Assembly (NCBI RefSeq): GCF_030056795.1
Contig: NZ_JASHKQ010000001.1
Location: 1,302,001-1,366,000 of the forward strand
Length of the DNA stretch: 64,000 nt
Reading direction: 5' to 3'
Source: Rhodococcus sp. IEGM 1381
GTDB lineage: Bacteria > Actinomycetota > Actinomycetes > Mycobacteriales > Mycobacteriaceae
A program made the position numbers and the translations under genes. Every line of letters starts with the position of its first letter. Position 1 is the stretch's first letter. Shown here one piece after another: positions 36,387 through 43,488 of the stretch. The notes beneath the pieces were generated by a model, which saw only the letters and a list, made by a program, of their open reading frames with translations, searched no databases and was not told where the DNA came from.

Positions 36387-36851
36387 ATGATGGCGACACT
36401 CTCCGGAGGTGACGACTCACGTACCGACAGTTCGATCTCGACGGCAGGCGCGCGAATGGAAGAACTGCTGTTCACCGGCGAGCCTGCCGACGCTGATCGA
36501 GCGTCGGGCATTCGTCGTGAGCTCGGTGAGTGGTTGGACAGCGTTGGCGTCGATCCGGATCGGGCTTACGACGTGGTGTTGGCGACGTACGAGGCGATAG
36601 CGAACAGCGTGGAGCACGCCTACCGTGACCACTCCGACCGTGGGACTCTCGACATTCGAGTGCTGTGTGCGGCGGAGGGTCGTATCGACGTGAAGGTGGT
36701 CGATCGTGGGGATTGGGCGTCGCACAACTCCGATCCCAATCGCGGACGTGGCGTCCCGTTGATGCGGGCATTGGCCGACACGGCGGCGGTCACCTCGGAT
36801 CAGAACGGCACGACGGTACACATGATCTGGGATGCGATCAGTAGTTCCTGA
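36387..36851 (+). CDS. Anti-sigma factor / serine kinase, RsbW type
   Basis: A 154-aa GHKL ATPase. The N-box is YEAIANSVEHAYRDH, the G1 box is VVDRGDW, and the G2 region is GRGVPLMRALAD. It should phosphorylate the STAS antagonist on Ser and hold a sigma factor inactive. The start is the first of two adjacent ATGs, with GGGA 6 bp upstream. The first 30 residues are polar and not part of the fold. It is followed 21 bp later by an ABC exporter gene. Confidence 0.87.
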   Translation: MMATLSGGDDSRTDSSISTAGARMEELLFTGEPADADRASGIRRELGEWLDSVGVDPDRAYDVVLATYEAIANSVEHAYRDHSDRGTLDIRVLCAAEGRIDVKVVDRGDWASHNSDPNRGRGVPLMRALADTAAVTSDQNGTTVHMIWDAISSS

Positions 36852-36872
36852 TTTCTGCGGCACACTGGTGGC

Positions 36873-38663
36873 ATGGTCGACGTGGACATCGCTACAGCAG
36901 ACAAGAAGAAGTTAACCCTCCCCAACCTCAGAGTGTTGTGGCTGTTCATCGCGCCACATCGTCGCACTCTCTTCTTGGGTATGATCCTCGGCTTGATCGG
37001 CACCGGAACCGCCTTGGCCACGCCGATGGTCGCGAAGGGTGTGCTCGACGGCCTGGGCACCGACAGATCTCTCGTGCCGCCCGTGCTGATTCTCGTGGCT
37101 CTCCTGGTCGTGGGGTCGACTGTTCTCTACTTTCAATGGATCGTCTTGGGCGTACTCGCCGAACGAGTCGTGCTCGACGCCCGCAAATCCATCGTCCGTA
37201 AATACTTCGGCGCGACGGTGGGGAGTCTCGGCACTCGGCCCACCGGTGAGCTCGTCACCCGGGTCACCTCGGACACCGTGCTGCTGCGTGAGGCGGCGTC
37301 GAATGCGCTGGTCAGCATAGTCAACAGCCTGGTGGGTCTGGTGGGCGCGTTGATCCTGATGGCGGTACTCGACTTGGTTCTGCTCGGCGCGATTGCGTCG
37401 GCCATCATCGCGATCATCATCTTGTTCTCGCGGCTCATGCCGCCGATTGCCGTTGCGCAGCGCCAATCCCAGGAGGCCGTGGGCAGGCTGGGCGGAATTC
37501 TCGACGGTACGTTGCGCGCGATTCGGACCGTCAAGTCGAGTCGGGCCGAGATGCGCGAATCGGAACGGGTCATCACCGAGGCACGGACCTCGGCGCAGTT
37601 CAGTGTGCGAGCGGTCAAGATCTCTGCGCTGGCCTCGACCTTCGCGGGTGCGGGAGTGCAGCTCGCCATCATCGGCATTCTCGGTCTCGGCGGATATCGC
37701 GTCAGCATCGGTGCCCTCGCAATCTCGAGTCTGATCGCATTCCTCCTCTACGCTTTCCAGGTGATCGGCCCGGTTCAGACGCTGGCGACCAACATCACCG
37801 CCCTTCAGGCCGGCATGGCCGCGGCTGCACGTATCCGTCAGATCGACGACCTGATCGTGGAGGTGGGCGTGGAAGGTACGGGGCCGGCACCCTTTGCGGG
37901 GGACACCGATGCTCCGGCACTCGAATTTCGCAGCGTCACAGCGCGGTACGCGCCCGGCCGAAACCCCGCAGTGCGCAGTATCGACCTCGAGGTTCCGGCC
38001 CGCGGACACACCGCGATCGTCGGCCCGTCGGGTGCAGGCAAGACCAGCGTGTTCTCACTGATCCTGCGCTTCCTCTCGCCCGAGAGCGGTGAAATTCGCT
38101 TGGGCGGCACGCCTTACGGACAACTGACCATCGACGAGGTGCGTTCCCGGTTGTCCTACGTGGAGCAGGAGACACCGGTCATTCCCGGCTCGGTCCGCGA
38201 AAACCTGCTGTTCAGCCATCCCGATGCTTCAGAGGATGACATCTGGGCGGCGCTGAAGTCGGTTCACCTGGACAAGACCATCCGAGAGTTGGACGACGGT
38301 TTGGACACCGATCTGATCGGTTCTACCGTTTCGGGTGGGCAGCGGCAGCGAATTGCGTTGGCTCGAGCCATCGTTCGTCGCCCGAAGATTCTTCTGCTCG
38401 ATGAGGCCACGGCCCAGGTGGACGGACGTACCGAGGCTGCCATTCACGAGGTGATCAGGTCGATCGCCGCAGATTCCGCTGTCGTCACCATCGCGCACCG
38501 CCTCTCGACCGTGTTGGACGCCGATACGATTCTGGTGATGGAGGACGGGGTGGTTCGAGCGCGCGGCACTCACCAGGAGCTGATGGGCAGAGACGACCTG
38601 TACCGAGAACTGGTAGCGGCGTTGCGGATCGGCGACAACTCCGAGCTGAACACGGCCATCTGA
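36873..38663 (+). CDS. ABC exporter, fused transmembrane and ATPase domains
   Basis: A 596-aa half-transporter. Six spans lie in residues about 25-310, then a nucleotide-binding domain with Walker A GPSGAGKT, signature VSGGQRQR, Walker B ILLLDEAT and the H-loop IAHRLST. It should work as a homodimer that exports a drug, lipid or peptide. The substrate cannot be assigned. Spacing to the anti-sigma gene suggests possible co-transcription, though no functional tie is clear. Confidence 0.9.
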   Translation: MVDVDIATADKKKLTLPNLRVLWLFIAPHRRTLFLGMILGLIGTGTALATPMVAKGVLDGLGTDRSLVPPVLILVALLVVGSTVLYFQWIVLGVLAERVVLDARKSIVRKYFGATVGSLGTRPTGELVTRVTSDTVLLREAASNALVSIVNSLVGLVGALILMAVLDLVLLGAIASAIIAIIILFSRLMPPIAVAQRQSQEAVGRLGGILDGTLRAIRTVKSSRAEMRESERVITEARTSAQFSVRAVKISALASTFAGAGVQLAIIGILGLGGYRVSIGALAISSLIAFLLYAFQVIGPVQTLATNITALQAGMAAAARIRQIDDLIVEVGVEGTGPAPFAGDTDAPALEFRSVTARYAPGRNPAVRSIDLEVPARGHTAIVGPSGAGKTSVFSLILRFLSPESGEIRLGGTPYGQLTIDEVRSRLSYVEQETPVIPGSVRENLLFSHPDASEDDIWAALKSVHLDKTIRELDDGLDTDLIGSTVSGGQRQRIALARAIVRRPKILLLDEATAQVDGRTEAAIHEVIRSIAADSAVVTIAHRLSTVLDADTILVMEDGVVRARGTHQELMGRDDLYRELVAALRIGDNSELNTAI

Positions 38664-38686
38664 CCGCCTCGAGGTGAGGGCTGTCC

Positions 38687-39058
38687 CTACCGTCCGGATC
38701 TGGTGGTGGTGGCCTCGTCCGCGTCGCTTTCGGGCTCGGTCGAGGTGGTCGTTCGGTCGGCGCCGGTGGTGGTGCGGCGCGAGCTCCGCGTCGTCGTCTC
38801 GGACCGATCCGGAGTGGTCGTCGTGGGACGAGCGGTGGTGGGCACCGCAACCTGCCACGTGGGGGACGGGGGCACGACGACGATCGTCGAGCTCGGTGAC
38901 GCCACCACCGAGCTCAGGTTGTCCGACTTCAGTGCGGGTGGACGCACGGTCTGGTTCGTATCGTCGAACGCGCCGCCCAGAGCACCGATGGTCAATCCGA
39001 CGGCGATGGCCACTCCCGCGCTTGCCACTGCTGCCAACGCGATGACCTTGTCGCGCAT
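38687..39058 (-). CDS. Membrane-anchored Thr/Ser-rich protein
   Basis: A 123-aa protein. A single N-terminal span (VIALAAVASAGVAIAVGLTIGALGGAF) is followed by a low-complexity Thr/Pro/Ser/Arg tail with TTARPTTTTPDR and ADRTTTSTEPESD. The tail is probably extracytoplasmic and could be O-mannosylated. No enzymatic motif is present. It is convergent with the ABC exporter. Codon use is normal, but low-complexity frames can arise by chance, so confidence is moderate. Confidence 0.55.
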   Translation of the reverse strand: MRDKVIALAAVASAGVAIAVGLTIGALGGAFDDTNQTVRPPALKSDNLSSVVASPSSTIVVVPPSPTWQVAVPTTARPTTTTPDRSETTTRSSRRTTTGADRTTTSTEPESDADEATTTRSGR

Positions 39059-39148
39059 GCACAGACCCTAACGCCGTGGCCGAACCCGGATGGTCGGCAA
39101 TGATGCGAGAACGTTACCTCAGCGAGCGAAGCGATGAGGGATGGACGT

Positions 39149-39658
39149 TCATTGCGGCGTCAACCGCAGCACGGTGGGTAACGCCTCCGCGATCAGTTCT
39201 CCGGCCAGCTCGTACTCCGAGGTCTCGCGGCGGTACGGATCTCCGATGTCCAGCGTGTCGACCCGATGAACCGCCCGCGCACCCGCGAGCGTCGCAATCG
39301 AGTGTGCGCCCGACGCAGCGGCCAAGCCGGATGCTTCGAGGAGGGTGAACGTACGACGCATCTGCCGCGGCGCGAGGGCCAGAACGGCGTCGCGATGGGC
39401 CGCCGTCATCGTCAGGACCAGGTCTGCGTCGGCAGCGATCGCCGGTGTGAGGCGTCGGGCAACAAAACCGTCGGGATCGCCGCCGAGCTGAGTCAGCACC
39501 ATCGCGGCCGTCGGGTCCATGGCGTGACCGGTCAAACCCTGGGTTCCGGCGCTGCTCGCGACCACGTCGAACCCGCCTTCGTGGGCGAATGCGGCAGCGA
39601 GTCGCTCGGCTGTTGGAGATCGGCAGATGTTCCCGGTGCAGACGAACAGAACGCGCAT
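39149..39658 (-). CDS. Low-molecular-weight protein-tyrosine-phosphatase-like protein
   Basis: A 169-aa protein. The N-terminal P-loop FVCTGNICRSP contains the catalytic Cys (C7) and Arg (R13), and a DPYRRE segment near the C-terminus supplies the general acid Asp. The length and loop fit the LMW-PTP/Wzb-like family. In an organism with envelope-polysaccharide genes nearby it may dephosphorylate a tyrosine kinase, but arsenate reductase-like use cannot be excluded. The ATG at 39658 is the natural start. It diverges from the Hsp70-like gene. Confidence 0.85.
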   Translation of the reverse strand: MRVLFVCTGNICRSPTAERLAAAFAHEGGFDVVASSAGTQGLTGHAMDPTAAMVLTQLGGDPDGFVARRLTPAIAADADLVLTMTAAHRDAVLALAPRQMRRTFTLLEASGLAAASGAHSIATLAGARAVHRVDTLDIGDPYRRETSEYELAGELIAEALPTVLRLTPQ

Positions 39659-39811
39659 GCGGCAACTGTAATGGTGTGGTCTACGCGAGATGTCGCGTCC
39701 ACTGGGGCGCAGTCGCGGGACGCGCTACAGTGTGCCTTTGGGGGGATCGAGACTGGTTCGTGATACCGGGTCTCGGCGTGTGTTCACGGGGAATTCGACA
39801 AGAGGCGGGTA

Positions 39812-41164
39812 ATGACCGAAGTTCTCGGTGTGTCGGTGGGGGCCAGTGCGGTGCGCATGGCTCGCCCTGACGTGCGCCCGCAGAATTCGGGTCGTCTGGG
39901 TTTTCACCACGACACCGTCGACGCCTACTGGGACCGGGCCGAGGAGTTGGCGGCCGAGTCGATCGGGGTGGTGCTCTCGCAATCGGGCAACGGCGGCCCC
40001 GTGCAGGCGACCGGAGTTGCGTACCGCGACCAGCAGCAGTTCGGTGAGATCCAGCAAGCGATGGCGAGTCAGCGGCTCTACAACTATCGGCTGGTGCCCG
40101 AGGCGCGTGCGGCGTTGCAGTACCTGGAGGCGTCGGGCGAACTGGGCCACTTCGGCACGATCGGTCTCTACGACCTCGGCAGCTCCGGGTTGACGATCAG
40201 CGTCATCGACCGGGGCACCGGCCAGGTACTGCTCGCCGAGCGCACCATCGACATCAGCGGGGACGACTTCGATCGGCTCATCTCGGACAACCAGCTCGCC
40301 AAGCAAGGCGTCGACATTGCCGACAACCAGGAACTGAGCCAGTTCACTGCACGTTGCCGCGTGGCCAAGGAGCAGCTCTCGACCAGTGGCGCGGTGTGCC
40401 TGCCGGGCGACGGCGGCGTCATTCTGATCTCACGCGAGGCGTTCGAGTCGCTGGTGACCGTTCCGATCGAGTACTCGGCGCGGTTGGTGCGCGACGTCAT
40501 CGGGCGGTCACCCAAACACGTCGACGCCCTCGTCCTCATCGGCGGCGGAGCACGTATTCCACTGGTGGAGTCGATCCTCAGCGCGTGGATCGGCCTTCCG
40601 GTCATCACCCCGGCGGATCCGGAATCCGTCGCTGCCCGCGGCGCGGCACTGCTCGCGACTCCGGTGGCCGACGCGCCGCGTCAGCCGACTCCGCCTCCAG
40701 TCGTTCGGCAGTCCTCGTCCGAGCCTGCATCGTTGTCCGGAGCTCCGGACTGGTTGAGCCCCGAACCCGCCGACAAGCCGATCGACTCCAAGCGAAAGGT
40801 CCGCGGCGCGGTCCTCGTCGCGGGTGGTCTCGTTGCCGTCGCCGCGCTGGGGTTGTCTCTCGGGTACGGCGGTAGTTCGACGCAACCGACGAGCGCTCCC
40901 GCAGAAACGACTGCCCCGATCACGGCGGTGCCCACCACGCCGAGAACGACGGTCCCGCCCACCAGTGCGCCGCCCACCACCACCACCGTGCCGCCCACTA
41001 CGGAGGCCGCGCAGGCTCCCGCACGCACCTATTCGGAGCCGGAGTACGTGCCGCCTGCTGCGCCTGCACCTGCTCCGCCGCCGCTGATCCCCGGCCTTCC
41101 GCAGATTCAGCTGCCGCAGATCCAGTTGCCGCCGCCACCGGTCTTCCAGTTGCCGCGCTTCTAG
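39812..41164 (+). CDS. Membrane-anchored Hsp70/actin-fold protein (paralogue 1)
   Basis: A 450-aa protein. Residues 1-290 are an Hsp70-like ATPase fold: phosphate-1 loop LGVSVGASAVRMA, phosphate-2 loop YDLGSSGLTISVID, and adenosine motif ALVLIGGGARIPLVES. The Asp usual in phosphate-1 (DLGTT) is Ser here. There is no substrate-binding domain. Instead one span (about 332-352) leads to an extracytoplasmic Thr/Pro-rich tail ending in repeated LPQIQ units. It is most similar in layout to the protein at 62222. A role in coupling cytosolic ATP state to the cell envelope is speculative. Confidence 0.75.
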   Translation: MTEVLGVSVGASAVRMARPDVRPQNSGRLGFHHDTVDAYWDRAEELAAESIGVVLSQSGNGGPVQATGVAYRDQQQFGEIQQAMASQRLYNYRLVPEARAALQYLEASGELGHFGTIGLYDLGSSGLTISVIDRGTGQVLLAERTIDISGDDFDRLISDNQLAKQGVDIADNQELSQFTARCRVAKEQLSTSGAVCLPGDGGVILISREAFESLVTVPIEYSARLVRDVIGRSPKHVDALVLIGGGARIPLVESILSAWIGLPVITPADPESVAARGAALLATPVADAPRQPTPPPVVRQSSSEPASLSGAPDWLSPEPADKPIDSKRKVRGAVLVAGGLVAVAALGLSLGYGGSSTQPTSAPAETTAPITAVPTTPRTTVPPTSAPPTTTTVPPTTEAAQAPARTYSEPEYVPPAAPAPAPPPLIPGLPQIQLPQIQLPPPPVFQLPRF

Positions 41165-41187
41165 CCCGCTTTCGCCGTCGGCCCGGT

Positions 41188-42126
41188 TCAGGGCAGCTGC
41201 AACTCGGCAAGAACCGCCAGGTGATCGCTATCGGGGATCGCGAGCGGCTGGACCGACAGAGCACGAACGGTCTCGCTCGTCACGACATGGTCCAGGCGTG
41301 CCAGTGGGCGCTCCGAAGGGAACGTGCGGAACAGGCCCGCGCCCGCTGCGTCGGCCGCGTCGGAGAACGGAGACGACGCCAACGTTCGGAACTGCCGGTG
41401 ATCGTTGGTGGCGTTGAAGTCTCCGGCAATGATGGCGGTGTCCTGGTAGGTCTCCATGATCGACCGCATCCTGGCCAGGTCGGCATCCCATTCGGTGGTG
41501 TGCCGGGGCGTTGCCGGCGACATCGCATGGAACGAGACGAGGGTCAGATCCTGCCCGTCGACGGTGGTTCGTGCCTGTACCGGTACGAAGCCGAAGTTGT
41601 CGAGACGGGTGCCCTCGGTCAGGGGGGTGCGGCTCCACAGACCGGTGCCGTCGGCCACCGGCAACGCAGCGGTGAAGGAGAACGGGAGTAGTTGGTCGAT
41701 ACCCGCCGCCTGCAGATCGGTCACTTCCTCGGGCGTCAGTTCCTGGACGGCGAGGATGTCCACGTCGTTGTCACGTACGGCGTCGACGATGGCGGCAGCG
41801 TCGGCGTCCCCGTGCGCGACGTTGACGGTCAACACAGACAGCTCGGGGCCGGAGTTGTCCGGCCCGTCGGCCAAAAACATCGGCACTTGTACTCCGACGA
41901 CAGCGATGGTGAGCACCACAGCGACTGCCGACCCGATGCGGGCGCGGGAAGCGGCGAAGAGGATCACTGCGGCGAGCGAAGCCGCGCCGAGATAGGGAGC
42001 TCCGACCACCAGTGCGACAAAGGTGATCTCGGTCACACCCACCTGCCGGACGGCGAACACCCCGAGGGTCGCGGCGACGAGAGCCCAGCCGACGACCTGC
42101 GCCGCGGTGCGAATGAAACGGCGCAT
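41188..42126 (-). CDS. Membrane-anchored endonuclease/exonuclease/phosphatase-fold protein
   Basis: A 312-aa protein. Three N-terminal spans (about residues 5-85) lead into an EEP domain with LSVLTVNVAHGDAD, DILAVQELTPEEV, IAGDFNATNDH and a C-terminal SDHLAV. These are the metal and phosphate ligands of the DNase I-like fold. AGGAGG precedes the ATG at 42126; a longer start at 42195 was rejected. The domain likely faces the outside and acts on phosphodiesters or phospholipids. The substrate is unknown. Confidence 0.85.
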   Translation of the reverse strand: MRRFIRTAAQVVGWALVAATLGVFAVRQVGVTEITFVALVVGAPYLGAASLAAVILFAASRARIGSAVAVVLTIAVVGVQVPMFLADGPDNSGPELSVLTVNVAHGDADAAAIVDAVRDNDVDILAVQELTPEEVTDLQAAGIDQLLPFSFTAALPVADGTGLWSRTPLTEGTRLDNFGFVPVQARTTVDGQDLTLVSFHAMSPATPRHTTEWDADLARMRSIMETYQDTAIIAGDFNATNDHRQFRTLASSPFSDAADAAGAGLFRTFPSERPLARLDHVVTSETVRALSVQPLAIPDSDHLAVLAELQLP

Positions 42127-42183
42127 CGCCGCGGTACCTCCTGTTGCGTGCCCGAGTTGGGCATGGATGTGTCCGGCGTTGTC

Positions 42184-42189
42184 TACACT
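42184..42189 (+). promoter_or_regulatory. -10 element of a probable leaderless small gene
   Basis: TACACT fits TANNNT; the seventh base after it is the G of the GTG at 42196. A transcript starting there would begin with the start codon. It lies inside the upstream flank of the divergent EEP gene. Confidence 0.45.
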
Positions 42190-42195
42190 CGCCAT

Positions 42196-42342
42196 GTGCC
42201 CAGCTCAGAGCCGATATGCAAGTGCCATCACGAACAAGCTGCGCACCGGCATTACCGGCGTGGAACCGACTGTTCGCTGTGTGACTGCCCGCGTTTTCGG
42301 GGTCCTGTACCGGTTCTGTCGAGATGGTGGCCCAGAAAGTAG
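42196..42342 (+). CDS. Tiny Cys/His-rich protein, probable zinc-binding
   Basis: A 48-codon gene. The residues are C8, C10, H11, H12, H18, H20, then C26, C29 and C31 in the pattern CKCHH-x5-HRHYRRGTDCSLCDC. The spacing suggests one zinc-binding knuckle. The GTG at 42196 is leaderless-looking (TACACT 7 bp before). The composition differs sharply from chance high-GC frames, and I believe short actinobacterial proteins of this HYRxGTDCxLCxC type exist, although I cannot search. It diverges from the EEP gene at 42126. The function is unknown. Confidence 0.6.
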   Translation: MPSSEPICKCHHEQAAHRHYRRGTDCSLCDCPRFRGPVPVLSRWWPRK

Positions 42343-42354
42343 TTCGCTGGACGA

Positions 42355-42408
42355 AAACAATCCTACCGTCCGATCCTGTGCGAATAATAAATCCAGTCGA
42401 TAGGATTG
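42355..42408. promoter_or_regulatory. AAACAAT motif and inverted pair upstream of the DUF1839 gene
   Basis: AAACAATCCTA (42355-42365) and the inverted arm TAGGATTG (42401-42408), complementary to CAATCCTA (42358-42365). The AAACAAT-TCCTA sequence recurs at 60482-60495. It lies 76-129 bp before the ATG at 42484 and probably links this gene to the carrier-protein operon. Confidence 0.45.
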
Positions 42409-42483
42409 GGGTCTTGGATACAGGCAATACGGACAAATGCGGCTCGGGGACCGTCCGACATTAGATCCGGTAGGAGAGGCGTC

Positions 42484-43488
42484 ATGTCGAACGATGCAGT
42501 GCTGGACAGGCTCGGAACCGGATTGCGGGTCCTCGAGCTGGACCCCATCACGTACCGACCGCACCCGATACACAATCACGACCGCATCTGGACCGAAACC
42601 AACTGTTACGTCGATCTCTGGATAGAGGTACTGCATTCTCTCGGCGCGGATCCCACTCCCGCTCTGGCGTTCGTGCTCAGTGCCGGGTGCGACGGCAGGC
42701 AATGGGACTTCGTGAAGATCTTGCCCGAGGACCTGCGCACTCTGTACGGCATCGACGTGGCCGAGATGAACGTATGGCGGCCCGTGCTCGAGCATGTGGT
42801 CGAGGGCCTGAACGACGGCATCCACGTCACCGTCGAGGTCGACGGCTTCTGGCTGCCCGACACTGCAGGCACCAGCTACCGAAACCAGCACACCAAGACC
42901 ACCATCGTGCCGAACCTCGTCAACCGGGAGGACAAGGTGATGGGGTACTTCCACAATCGTGGGTACTTCGACCTCACCGGGGCCGACTTCGACGGGATAT
43001 TCAACCTTGCTCCCGAACCGCATGCCGAGGTGTTGCTGCCCTACGTCGAGCGGATCCGAGTGGACTCTGCGGTGCTCGACGCCGGATTCGGTGATCGAGA
43101 CCTCGGCGTCGCTCGCGCGCACCTGGCACGGCGGGCACCGGGAAACCCGGTGGATGCACTTGCCCGGCGCATCATGGCCGACATTCCGCTCGTCCAAACC
43201 GCCGGGTCCGACGCCTTCCACCTGTGGTCGTTCGGACTGCTCCGCCAATTCGGAGCCACCGCGGAGCTCGCGGCGAATTATGTGGAGTACCTCGACGGCC
43301 GTGGCGCAACGGGTGCTGCCGCGGCAGCGCCGCACTTCCGCGATGCCGCCTCCGGTGCCAAAGCCGTGCAGTTCCGAATGGCACGCGCCGCACGCGGCCG
43401 GGACGTCGTGCTCGACGAGCCGCTGATCGAGATGAGCAAGAACTGGGCGGTAGCCATGGATCTCGTTGCAGGTGCCGTGGGCACGTGA
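42484..43488 (+). CDS. DUF1839 family protein
   Basis: A 334-aa protein that matches DUF1839 by its N-terminal pattern (DPITYRPHPIHNHDRIWTETNCYVDLWIEVLHSLG), the EVDGFWLPDTAGTSYRNQHTKTTI segment and MGYFHNRGYFDLTG. No catalytic function has been shown for the family, as far as I know. I recall these genes near amino acid:[carrier protein] ligases in proteobacteria, and such a ligase lies at 58010 here. A Cys/His/Asp-containing core could act as an aminoacyl transferase, which is inference. GGAGAGG precedes the ATG. It overlaps the GH2 gene by 4 bp. Confidence 0.8.
   Translation: MSNDAVLDRLGTGLRVLELDPITYRPHPIHNHDRIWTETNCYVDLWIEVLHSLGADPTPALAFVLSAGCDGRQWDFVKILPEDLRTLYGIDVAEMNVWRPVLEHVVEGLNDGIHVTVEVDGFWLPDTAGTSYRNQHTKTTIVPNLVNREDKVMGYFHNRGYFDLTGADFDGIFNLAPEPHAEVLLPYVERIRVDSAVLDAGFGDRDLGVARAHLARRAPGNPVDALARRIMADIPLVQTAGSDAFHLWSFGLLRQFGATAELAANYVEYLDGRGATGAAAAAPHFRDAASGAKAVQFRMARAARGRDVVLDEPLIEMSKNWAVAMDLVAGAVGT

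Noticed and set aside
40960..41160. Repetitive CCN-rich DNA considered as a repeat array or CRISPR
   Set aside because: The repeats are irregular and encode the Thr/Pro tail of the Hsp70-like protein; there is no spacer-repeat structure.
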